Source of the DNA: Eudorina sp. 2006-703-Eu-15
Lineage: Eukaryota; Chlorophyta; Chlorophyceae; Chlamydomonadales; Volvocaceae
Reading direction: 5' to 3'
NCBI GenBank assembly: GCA_003117195.1
Contig: BDSI01000055.1
Span: 372,001 to 436,000, forward strand
DNA: 64,000 nt
Shown here: positions 13,101 to 23,179 of the stretch, piece by piece
Numbering within the stretch: position 1 is the stretch's first letter
How the letters are laid out: every line of letters starts with the position of its first letter
Made by a program: the position numbers and the translations under genes
Notes under the pieces: generated by a model
Database searches by the model: none
Told to the model about the DNA's origin: nothing
Seen by the model: only the letters and a program-made list of their open reading frames with translations

Positions 13101-13898
13101 ACCACCGGTAGAAGTTGAGCAGCACCACCGCCGGCCGCCGGGGCAGCCGCAGCAGCTTGCGGATCAGCAGCTCCAGGCTGGGATGGGGCGACACACGGAC
13201 CGGACCCAGGCGGTGGGGGCCAGCGGGGTTATAGGAGAAACTGGTAGGCGTATTTATGCAGCGGGGGGTCGGGGTGGGGCCGCGTCCCGCGTTTCGAGCA
13301 GGCGGCTGCAGGCCAGCAACGAGACAGTATAGCGAGATAGGGGCAGGGGCTCGTGTGCGCGCGTTCAGAAAAGCAACCCACCCAACCGCCAACCCAACCC
13401 CGAGGCGCGTATGTGCAGGGTTATGTGTTTAATGAGAAACCCGTCCAGAACCGCCCCAAGCCAAATTATGTTATGTGTATACGAGATGTTATGTGTGTAG
13501 GACATGTCAGGGAAGGGGAAAGGCGGCGACATGCGGACTGCAACCCGCGCCGGTGCCGGCCCTGGTGAACCCCGCTGCCGCCGCCACCGTCTCCGGCCGC
13601 CTCCACCTCCTGGGCCAGCCACGCCAGATACGAGTTGCACGCACCACGCGTCCATCACACACATGCACACCCTTCGACCGGGTCCGGTGGGTTGGGTCAA
13701 CGCGGTTTGATCCGGGTGCATCTCCTCGCTGAAGTCTCGTGGTGGCGCCGTCGCCACACACCCCAACTCACATGCACACATGGGTGGGCTTCTCATTAAA
13801 CACATGCACACATTGACAATTTATGGGTCGGGCAATGGGTATGTTATACACGCATACGGGCAACTTTTGGGCGCTACTCCTGCTCTGCGTGCCTGAGA

Positions 13899-13937
<39 letters not shown>

Positions 13938-15923
13938 ATGTGCTTAGTTTGGGTCGGGCGGGGCTCTTACCTAAACACACAGGATGCGGCTGGGCCAGTG
14001 AGCGAGGGGGCGCTCTCACTGAGCCGAGCCGAGCGACCCGGCGACTCATCCACGCGTGGCAGCAGCCCCGGCCCCTGCAACCCCGCCCCGGCCCGTGCCT
14101 CACCCCCAGCCCCACCCCCGCGCGCACCTCTTCCTCGGCTCGTTGACCATCTGCGGCTCCGGGTAGGGCGCGTCGTTGATCGCGTACTCCACCAGAACCA
14201 GATCCACGTTGGGGTCGCGCAGGTACTCCTGGAGGGCAGGAAGGGGGTTCAGGAGGGAGGCAGGGACGGGGGGCAGCAAGGGAGGGAGGGAGGCAGGGAG
14301 GGAGGGAGAGAGGGAGGCAGGGAGGGAGGGAGAGAGGCAGGGAGGGAGGGCAGGGGCAGGAAGGGAGGGAGGCAGGGTGGGCAAGGGAGGGAGGGGCACA
14401 CGGCCAGGTAGGTAGGTACTCGTGTGATGCTGCTCGTCAGAGGTGGTGAAATTAAATATGCTGTGCTATGCTATGATGCGATGTCACCTCAGGAAACGTC
14501 ACGCCAGCGCGGCACCCGTCGCCACCACAACGCCGCCGAGACACAAACCGGCGCTCCCCCTCCCCCTACCCGAAACATCCAAGCCGCATCCTCCCACCAA
14601 AGCCCGCACCGGCCCCCAAGTACGGACCCACCCCCAGGCACAGATTCATGTAGGCGGATGTGGTGGCGGGGCAGGCGGCGTTGACGATCCCCACCCTGGA
14701 GCCGGCGCCATTGGAACCCGGCGCCGGCGCTACAGCCGCCAACCAGTGCTGCAGCCACACCTCAAAGCTGGGCTCCCCAGCTACAGCCCCCATACCCTTG
14801 GACACGGAACCGCCCAGCAGGGCGACGGTCAAGTTCTCACCTGCAGTACGGCAGGGTACGGCATAGTTTAAGAAAACAGGGGCGCGGGTACCAGTGCGGG
14901 TTCCCGATCAGGACGCGCGGGGCCCTTGTCGTATTATAAAATAGCGTGCGGTTGTACGGCGCGACCATTGGCGCGGCATCGCAACAGTGGCGGCGGCTAA
15001 GCAGTGTGGTTCGACGACGTCGCGTCGGCAGTCCAGTCCCAGCCATCCGCGCACGGTGACCCCACGGGTAGGTAGCGGCCTTGCGGCGCGCTCCTGTGCC
15101 TTGTCCTGTACCGGCCCCCCCTCTCTCATGTCAGTAAAGACAGCGAAACCGCCCTCCCTGTCCCCCCACTCTCAGTTCAGCGGCGCCGGGCGAGCGACGT
15201 GCGGTTCGATGGCTTCACTGGCCTGGTCTCGGTCGCTTCGCCGTCTGAATGTTTTTGAAACCCTAGCTCGCCCTTCCGCATGTGCCGTGTGAGCTGCTTT
15301 GCTGCGTCCTCTGACCTGTTGTGACACACCGCGGGCTACGTCGCGCAGTTTTGCGCTTGGCGCAAATCCCCGGAGGGGAAGAACCAGGTGCTGCAAGGAT
15401 TTGAGGGAGGGCAGCCCACCGAGGCCCGCGAGGCAACGGTTCTGCACGGGGCCCAGTCGTCGGAGACGAGAGGGCATGGCTGAGGCCCTTTTCCGTAGAG
15501 CCTCTGCCGTTCCTTTCAGGACGCGCGAGTGCTCTAGGTCGAGCAAATGCGGGGATGTTGCCCCGCACGCCCTTCTCCTTTCCCCGCAAAGGGAGGAGAG
15601 TGCTTCGGCGGTCTTTCCGTTAGGGATGGGTTAGCAGCCCTTGGCCAGTGCCAGGCCCGGTCAGATATGTTAAGACACACACAGGCGCGGCTCAGTTATC
15701 TTTTATACACACACACGCGTGTGATCCTGGCATGACATGCACTCCTGCCCTGCCCAGGACATGCGCATGTCTACACACTCCTGCCCTGCATGCCTACGAA
15801 CATACTCACACACACCCTTGGTTTGGGTCGGGCGGGCTTCTCATTAAACAAACGCACACATCGCTTGTCGCGGCTCAGTGTTCATTTACAACACACTCTC
15901 TCTCACACACACACACACACACT

Positions 15924-15955
<32 letters not shown>

Positions 15956-17050
15956 AATCCACAGGACTGGAAATCGCAGACCAGTCCTCTGCCAACACAA
16001 GGCCTCCCCCCGACGTGCACTGACGCAGCACTGACGCTACGCACGACCGAGCCGCGCCACACTACACCGGGCCGCACCCGTCGCCATGCGCCAGACGAAG
16101 CTCCGAAGCCGCTCCGTATCCCCCATATACAGCGCCCGGCTGATATCCCTGGGCTTCAAGAGCGGGCCGCCACCGCCACCATCGCCGCCGCCACCGCCAC
16201 CATCGCCGGCGCCGCCATCTCCTCCATGATGACTGCGATACTGCTTGGCTGCCTGAATGAACCGCAACAACAATCCGCTGTCGCCATCCGATCGAGCCGC
16301 CTGCCCTGCAGCGGTAACGTCGGGTCTGCGGGCGGCGGCGGCGGCGGCGCCGCCACTGCCAGCGCTGCCCGCACCGGACGCGCCGTCGGCGCCAGCTCTT
16401 CCGGACGTCAATCGCCTGACGCCGCCTTGCGGCCGCGTCTTGGCGCCAGCCACCCCGTGCGGGGCTTCCTCAAGGTTGATCTTATGAAGAGGTGTGTGCG
16501 CGTGCATGGGGGCGATTGTGGGGCAGACAGGAAGCTCGAAAATCAGGAGGGAGGTGTGGGTGATGCGGTTGCCGGCGTGAATGTGATGGTGAGGGACGCA
16601 TGGCCGGGAGGGCGGGCCGCAGTCTGTCGCGACTGCCTAGTCTGTGTGTCCGTCAGATCAAAATCGGTGCATCTGTCAGTCTCAAAAGCGTGCCGGCGCT
16701 GGCTCCGCCCAGCCATATCACGTTTTGTCCGAACAGAATTACGTACACATCTAGCGGTGTGCCGGTGTGAGCATCTTCGCCCGGGAGACGGTAACGGATG
16801 GTTACAGACACGGACAGGGGCGCTGGATGTCCGACTGGGTGTCGGGCGAAGGCTTCGACCCGGGGTCGGGCTAACGTGACGGCTCGCGAAATTCCGCGAC
16901 AACCGATGGATGAGTTAGACGGGCCGTGGAAACCGACGAAGCAAAATAGCGAAGACTGCTGCTCACCTTCACAGCTTGCGCAAACGAGATGATGGTCACC
17001 GCCAGGACAAGGCAACGAACGAGCCGTGCATGGCGCTCCAGGCGGATCAT
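7543..17050 (-). CDS. Secreted SGNH/GDSL hydrolase-type esterase, 13 exons, 641 aa
   Basis: Exons (-): 17050-16967, 16480-16078, 14840-14632, 14228-14128, 13177-13047, 11994-11939, 11802-11758, 10778-10726, 9943-9871, 9308-9189, 8835-8499, 8305-8121, 7671-7543; all phases agree (1926 nt). Residues 1-27 form a signal peptide. SGNH blocks are visible: [11 protein letters not shown] with nucleophile Ser174, VEYAINDAP (Asn250), and [12 protein letters not shown] with Asp350 and His353. The approach segment ([14 protein letters not shown]) matches a family widespread in green algae. A C-terminal accessory region (360-641) contains [27 protein letters not shown] and a Cys pair, features I remember from the same family; exon 11 carries an Ala/Pro/Gly-rich insertion. 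Likely an extracytoplasmic esterase or deacetylase; the substrate is unknown. The exon 6 acceptor has an alternative 2 nt downstream, and a last splice at TACAG|GTAAGG instead of the stop cannot be excluded. Confidence 0.85.
9715..9860. repeat. (CCCA)n tract, G-rich on the transcribed sense strand
   Basis: About 140 bp of CCCACCCA/CCCATCCA units on the plus strand. The SGNH transcript reads GGGTGGGTGG here. The tract begins roughly a dozen bases after the splice donor of SGNH exon 9 (donor at 9870), so the start of intron 9 is a run of GGG triplets with G-quadruplex potential. Confidence 0.9.
9970..10183. repeat. Compound (GACA)n(GACC)n(GACA)n microsatellite
   Basis: GACA repeats from about 9973 to 10062, GACC repeats to about 10111, then GACA again to about 10181, with hardly any interruption. 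It lies in SGNH intron 8, between the exon carrying the catalytic Asp/His loop and the next exon. Long Cys/Leu/Ser or Asp/Arg-type frames across it are repeat artefacts. Confidence 0.95.
12723..13051. repeat. Minisatellite of two interleaved 13/14-bp units
   Basis: Units are CAGTCCCACACCCA (14 bp) and CAGTCCCACACCG (13 bp), about 24 in total, arranged as a run of the long unit followed by an irregular alternation of both. The array lies at the start of SGNH intron 5, just inside the exon 5 donor. Confidence 0.95.
13900..13936. repeat. (CA)n microsatellite
   Basis: A pure CA dinucleotide run in SGNH intron 4, next to copies of the TTTAATGAGAAGCCCGCCC-type intronic motif. Confidence 0.9.
14250..14402. 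repeat. (GGGA)n/(GGCA) purine tract at a splice acceptor
   Basis: About 150 bp of GGGAGGGAGGCA units on the plus strand. On the SGNH sense strand this is a CCCT-rich polypyrimidine tract ending about 20 bp before the exon 4 acceptor (14229), so the microsatellite provides the pyrimidine tract of that splice site. Confidence 0.85.
15448..15720 (+). mobile_element. Dispersed repeat A, copy 1 (in SGNH intron 2)
   Basis: About 270 bp whose reverse complement recurs at 22,820-23,107. Shared blocks include GCAAAGGGAGGAGAGTGCTT, CGGCGGTCTTTCCGTTAGGG, GGGTTAGCAGCCCTTGGCCA and CCCGGTCAGATATGT. One end finishes in a TG/CA-rich run. No protein domain or terminal inverted repeat is visible, so it is most likely a non-autonomous element or fragment. 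Confidence 0.75.
15903..15952. repeat. (CA)n microsatellite
   Basis: CA dinucleotide run with one CT interruption, in SGNH intron 2, downstream of dispersed repeat A. Confidence 0.9.
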
Positions 17051-18994
17051 TCCCCGAGCCTTTAAGAATTTTTCAATTCAGTGAGGTCGTGATTGTGCGT
17101 CACCCGCCGCGCAATGTTGACCTTACTAAACCTACGGAGCTGCAGAGACGATGGTCAACGTGCATCCATACAATAAAATTTTGACATAAATAAGCATTTG
17201 AAAGTAAGATTGTAGCAGCACAGCAACATTCAACTGCGAACGAGTTAGCTCTGTATAAAATGATGTCGACCTATGTCGCACAGAGGTAGGCCATATAATA
17301 CAATAATTAGTTGAACCAGTGTATGCGTCATAAAATTGATTGTAGTTTGCTGTTGCGGTACGGGTCTGCAGCTAGTTCCATTCAGCGGGAATGCTGCATT
17401 GTTATGTGTATGCGCCTGTGATTCCCCATGGCTGCCTATGGTGCTCGTTCCCGACGTATTCCTGCATACGTTCGTAAGTACTGGTGCTTTCTGGCTGCGC
17501 CGAAACCACCCTCACATTAAGCATTCGCAGATAATTACTCCTCGCCGTTAGTACTTTACACGTTTCCATGCATTAAGGCGCTGTTGCATCGGTTGCATTG
17601 CCTTCGTCGCTGCGGCGTGACACAAATTGCATTTTGTAAGATTGTGCAGTGTTGCTCGAGGATACTAGCCAACACCGTCGCTTCAGGCTCGCGCCAAACG
17701 GCCCCGGGATCACCTCGGTCACCTGCTTCACGTTGACCTTGCTGCCGGGGGTTGAAGTACGAACTATACGTTAAGAGGCGAAGCTTGGCAGTTCTTGGAT
17801 AACTGCCCACAGCGCGTAAGCTGCAGACCGTTTCAGCCACAAACATCGCATGTACATTCATTCTTGCATGCCATTCGGCGGAAAGGGGGAGCTGTGGGTT
17901 ACCATCAAACCTAACTTGCCGCCGTTACGTACGCCAGGAACACGTGCTGGCTGGTAAGGTGCACGGTGCAGTTGATTAGACGCGCAGGGAAGGACACCCG
18001 ACCGGGACATCCCTTCCTACCTGCCGGCGGTCCGCTTTGGTGCGAAGTTGACCAAACCAGAGGGTCCACGACGGCTGTAGAGTCAAGCGGTCAAGCCTAT
18101 GTTGAAATACCGTATGACATGGAGTGAATGAATGATTGAATGAACATTACAGCGGACCCCAAAATGGATCAACGGTGTATACCTTGGCAAGCCCCAGCAG
18201 GCCCCACCGACAAGGCGGCAAGACACCTCCACACCTCAATGGATTGCAGTGGGGAGCAGTGCCTGACCGTGCCGACTCCGTCCTGAGCCGTTCGGTCCAA
18301 CACAATAAGTTTACTCACCATACACTGCATAAAGGAACTTGCGCCACCATGGCGCACCGGACAGGCTCCCCCAGTGCACCGAACCACACGTGCCCACGCT
18401 TCCAGGGAACCACCGCATAGATGAGAACCAGCCAGGGATAAAGCCCGCTCAGGGGGAGTCAGCCAGGGATAAAGCCCGCCCAGGGGAGTTAGAAATTTAA
18501 TACCCCTTAAATCCATGTACCACCAGGCCAGGGACATTACAGGACGACGCAGCGCAGTTCAGGCATGTGCCAACTTGCAGCACAATCGTGTACGGTCGTG
18601 TACAACACGTTTGGACGCGACACATGGGCGACGTTCATTATATCCCCGACTTGCAATTTCTGGAGAAAGTGACAATCAGTCATCAAGAGCCATCAGTCGG
18701 CGAGGTGGCCCCTCTATCACGGTGACTGGATCCGTAAAGCGACCTCGCGATTTTGACCGCAACATCTTGCAACTTGTATTGCTGCGGGACTGAGCCTAGC
18801 GATCATGCGGGCGAGCCAACGGGCACAATTTGCAAAGTTGCATGCACGCGATACGACAACGGCAAATCGCGACATTACTTTTTTTTCAGAAGACTACAAT
18901 ACTGCATTTGCGGAGAGGTCTTTGTCAATGAATGAAAAATGAACTTATAGCCTGTCCTTGTTTCAAGACGGCCAAACGACGTCTTGAGGAATCA
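17051..18994. other. Intergenic region between SGNH and pherophorin genes
   Basis: The two genes are divergent, so this about 1.9 kb should hold both promoters. It contains one copy of dispersed repeat C (18.3-18.4 kb) and, at 18,426-18,486, two direct copies of a ~29-bp unit centred on AGCCAGGGATAAAGCCCGC. No convincing gene was seen. Confidence 0.5.
18300..18420 (+). mobile_element. Dispersed repeat C, copy 1
   Basis: This copy matches 52,272-52,130 on the opposite strand and a shorter stretch at 23,366-23,410. Shared landmarks are CACCATACACTGCAT (variant CATCACACACTGCAT), the GCGCCACCATGGCGCA hairpin, GGACAGGC, and CACGCTTCCAGGGAA (variant CACGCTACCAGGGAA). The conceptual peptide ATMAHRTG ... 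RFQGTT is also conserved between copies 1 and 3. The class is unknown. Confidence 0.6.
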
Positions 18995-21125
18995 ATGGGC
19001 CTGCAAACAGTGGCCATACTCATTGTAATTGTTCTTATCATAGGGTAAGTTTGAAGATTTTACTTATAAAGAGTGTTCGTCATAGCTTGCGGTCTCTTGA
19101 TCGGGTTGCTGCAACGGGCAGCAGCAGCGGACCGTAGGGCTAAGGGCCCCGATGCTGACGTGTCTCATGCTCCCATAAATTTATACGGAGAAAGCGGGTT
19201 CGAAAACCCAAATTACTTCAACACTAAGCTATTGTCCTTGCGGTTCGCAGCAATCGAACAGCCAGGCGGGGTTCCAAACAGGCGACCATGACGTTTGGAA
19301 GCAACGCAGCGCAAAAATCTGTCTTACTTTCTGGGAATTGCATGGTGCAGCAGCTTCGGCTTAAGGCCCCGTGGCCCCTCCCCGGGTCCCTCGCCCGCCG
19401 GTCCCGCAGGAACGCGGATGCTCGCCTGCACGCCGTTCGGAAGTCCGGGCGGACGAAAAAAGACACCAAAAAGCCATCAAAGGAAGTTGGGGACCCGCGG
19501 CTCTTCCCCTCGCTGCTGAAGTGCGCGCAAAAAGCGGACTCGACACCCTTCCGCATCGGCCTCAATGTGACGCGAGTGCTGCCCGGGGCGTCCACCTGGT
19601 GCCTCACCGTGTCCACTGGCGCGCCAGAGAACCCCGACGTACGTATGTGCCGTACAGCACGGCTAAGTGTTGTGCCAAGAGGGTCGCCCCAACGGCACCG
19701 ATCGCTGGGGATGCTAGCGGCTTGCGCGTACTGCACTGCGCGCATAGGCCACCCGGGGACCTGGCGACAGGGCCCATCCGGTGGAATAACTCCGATGCGG
19801 GGCTGCGCAGTGTGTCTCTTGTGAGGCTGCGCGTTTGGGTGCGGGGCATGCTGGGTGACGGCGCGACCGGCAACAGCCCGCGGGAAATGCAGCCTCCAGC
19901 CCGTGACGCACGTGACCAACCTGCCACTTTCCGTCCTTGCCGCTTCCATCCTTCCCAACCACCCTGGTCCCACCAGGAGCCCTGCGGCTGGATGACCCAC
20001 CTGGAGCGCATCCACGTGTGGGCGTCGCACGACGACCGGTTCAGCATCTCGCGGATGACGATTCGGAGCGACCTGGGAGAGCGAGTCATACATGGTGAGG
20101 AGCGCACGGACGGAGGATGGGACCCACCATTTGGAAACGGTCGATATAATAGGTCCGCATGATATATTATTGCGGCGATCGACGTGTGCAGGACCTGCGT
20201 CAGGCAACGCCTTGGTGGCGAGCTGCGGACGCAGGCCTTGGCCGCACGGGCAGCCGGTCGTCCGTGTCTCTAAGGGGAAGAGCGGAGCACATGAGCGCAC
20301 GAGCACGCAAGGGGTTAAGGGCCCTCCGCACTGAAGCGGTCCTGCGCCCGGCTTGGCTGCCGTACGGAGGTGCCCGGATGCATGGCTGCGGTATTCAGCC
20401 CTGGGGCGCCCTGGGCCGCCGGTGCGCGGCCGCCTGCAGGCCACATGCGTTTCATGGTGCGTTGCCGCTGCTCCCCGAGCATGGGGTCGCTCCCCGCTTG
20501 TCCCGTGGGAGGGGGGGGGCGCGGTGCGCTGTGCGGCGAGCGCCCCGCAGGCGAGTGTCCCGTTCCCCTGGCGCGGCGTCTCCCGTCCCCAGGCTCCTGG
20601 GCGAGCAAGGGCACCTCCAAGAAGCCCTTCCGCGACGAGCTGGTGTTCAGCAAACTGGACTGGGACACCCGGTACATCCAGACGGTGAAGCCCCGCGTCT
20701 GTATCACCTTCCGCGGGGCCGCCACCCTAGATGAGCTCTGTCAGGGCCCCGAGGGTGAGGAGCGGCACGTCGAAGGGGCGGGGCGAGCGCTTGGTGTTGG
20801 TTCGTGGGATATTGTTGGCCGATCAAGTCTCCCCGGGACAGTGCGCTGCGAGTCGCCACTTTGCGCTTGGCGAAGGGGAGGGACGGGATGCTAGGGGTAG
20901 ACGGGTAGTTGGGGAGCGAGGTAGTTGGGGAGCGAGGTAGCGTGCAGGGGCTATGCACGGTCATGGGCTTCCCAGCCGAGCTGCGGCTTGACCGTTCGCT
21001 AAATTCCCACCATTCCGGCTATCTGTGTCCTTTCGTTTGCAGGTCGCTGTATCGTGGGGTTGTACAGCGCCGCCGATGACGACATCAAGTGTTGTCCGGT
21101 ATACATGCTTCGAGTGGAGCGATAG
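18995..21125 (+). CDS. Pherophorin-domain extracellular matrix protein
   Basis: Pherophorin-domain exons are clear: about 19402-19638, 19977-20094, 20593-20754 and 21043-21125 (stop), with matching phases. They encode the family Cys pattern: LLKCAQKADSTPFRI, then VLPGASTWCLTVS, EPCGWM, PRVCITFRG, LDELC and the closing DDDIKCCPVYML. Pherophorins are hydroxyproline-rich glycoproteins of the volvocine extracellular matrix. A proposed exon 1 (18995-19044) and exon 2 (from 19072) join in phase. They give a hydrophobic N-terminus with one long membrane segment (about residues 5-32), which suggests a membrane anchor rather than a cleaved signal. The exon 2 to 3 junction is unresolved: the strong acceptor at 19401 needs phase 2, and only weak donors (for example near 19198 or 19234) fit. 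No Pro-rich rod is present, unlike classic pherophorins. Confidence 0.75.
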
Positions 21126-21501
21126 GGAGACGTATCCGAGAAGATCTGAGATTGCGTGCGTGGAAGGTGCTTGAGCGGCTGATTCTGGGTATCGCCGAGG
21201 GGTCGGGCTCGGTGGTTGGTACAACAGCCTCGCCCTGATTTTTGACTTTCGTGAATTCGGGTACCGGTACATCGTGGGCAACGCCTGTGGCGATTTACGC
21301 TCCCGCATGCTTGATAAAATCTGATTTTTTGTGGTACAATGTCACGTCGTCCTGTGTTCAGTAATGGTCACCGTCTTGCTCATGCATGAAAATATGTCAT
21401 TTGCATAGTTGGTGATGAGGTGATTACCTTTTTCACTAGCATATAATAAAGATGAAGGTACATAGACTTTGTCAAAGCTTGTTGCAACTCAAAAAGCTGA
21501 G

Positions 21502-21506
21502 ATGTA
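21502..21506 (+). terminator. TGTAA poly(A) signal of the pherophorin gene
   Basis: TGTAA, the volvocine poly(A) signal, 376 bp after the pherophorin stop and about 90 bp before the proposed start of the RUS gene on the same strand. The spacing fits a tandem gene pair with a short gap. Confidence 0.5.
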
Positions 21507-21597
21507 ATTGACTCGTTTGCAATGCTCAGGGGTAGGCTGTATTGAGTACTCTTTTATTGCACATGTATATTAGCTTACGCCATCAGCGGCGCAATTA

Positions 21598-23105
21598 ATG
21601 ACTCAAAGTCGGTTCGCCACTCGGAAGGCCTCGCTGGGCCGTTTGTGTGCGGACCAAAATTTTGATTCAGCACAGCCATTGCAAGCGTCAACTGTCTGCC
21701 TGGAATTCGGGAACAGCAGCTGTGCACGACTTCTGGTCAGACTTCCAGCTTACGGCGCCGCTGCACGCCATCACCGCCGCGGCGCGCACGCAGCGTTCTG
21801 CTCAGTCTCTGCAGCTTCGGCGGCGGCAACACCTGTCTCCAATGAAGGTCGTGGGAGCCCCAGCAAAGGGAAAGCGCTTGACGCTTCGAAGCAGAAGGCC
21901 AATGAGCAGCCGCAGGGGACTGCTTCCTCTTTGGAACGACTTCCCGTGGCGGTCAAGAAAGGTGCGGCCGCTTGGGGACTCAACGACAGCTGGTCCCATC
22001 TCTTAAAGGATTAGCACCGGGACGAGCACGACCAGCTACCCCCTGCACACCCCGGCGGCCTGCACCTCGCAGCCCCGACAGCCCGGCGCTGTCTCGGCGC
22101 CCTCGGCTGCTGCGGCTCATGCCGATGCCGCCTATCAGACGCAGACGCGGCGTCGCGGCGGTATGGTTTGGGTCAAAGGCCCTTCGCGGAGTGCCCTCGG
22201 CGTCAAAGTTGATGTACTGGCGTCGCCCGGTCATCGGCCATGGGGCTGGACGCCGCGTTGTGGGGCTGGGCGCCGTCTCCGACCGTCTCCTATACCACAA
22301 CCGCATTAAACCTGGCACGTGCATACCAACGCCTTCCAGGTGGACCGGAGGCACTCACGGCCGCGCGTCCCCGCCACCCTCGGTGGCCATACCGAAGTGC
22401 TGCACCGCGTTTGCCGCAAGCATGGGGGTTGAGGATTGGGGGTCGGGGGCAGCGGGCGCCGGAACGTACCCGTCAGGACGGATCTGACCCAGATCAGATA
22501 TGACCCAGATCGCAACGGGGAAAGGGGCGGGCAATCGTGTCCCGCGCACGGAGCCCCGCTGACCCATGGGCCAGTGACCCACATCACTAAAAGTGCGGCC
22601 TTGGTGCGCATTTTGTGCCGCACCAAATGCGACATCCGGCCCCCCTCGAAAATATGCCCGCACTTGATCGCCAATTCACATTGTACGGCAGGCGACCAGC
22701 TGCTGCCGTACGTCTGGGACGGGCGCCGTATCACCGCAATGAACGAGGCGGCGCTCCAGGACACCGACCTGGCCACTGGTGAGGGACAGAAGACAGAGCG
22801 CAGCTGACGGGGGCCGCTGTGTGTGTGTAAAAGAGAACTGAGCCGCGAGTGTGTGTGTGTGTGTCTGTGTGAGAGTGTGTGGTTGTTACATATCTGACCG
22901 GGCCTGACGCTGGCCAAGGGCTGCTAACCCAGCCCTAACGGAAAGACCGCCGAAGCACTCTCCTCCCTTTGCGGGGGAGGGAGAGGGGCGTGAGGGGCGG
23001 CATCCCCCCTTGCTCGACCTAGAGCACTCGCGCGGCCTGGATAGCACCGCGGTATCTCTACGAAAACAAAGGCCTCAGCCATGCCGTCTCGTCTTCGGCT
23101 GGGCC

Positions 23106-23179
<74 letters not shown>

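Noticed and set aside
12541..13392. Long Cys-Gly-Thr/Val-Trp-Asp repeat protein frames, also in the opposite strand
   Set aside because: They are translations of the 13/14-bp minisatellite; every frame stays open because the units lack stop codons.
13560..13650. Possible extra SGNH exon reading [16 protein letters not shown] on the minus strand
   Set aside because: There is no AG acceptor at a suitable place, and exon 4 to exon 5 join in phase without it.
22240..22663. Coding segments on both strands between RUS exons 1 and 2
   Set aside because: Several frames look plausible, but none has a clear acceptor/donor pair in the right phase, and direct joining of 21961 to 22692 keeps the frame.
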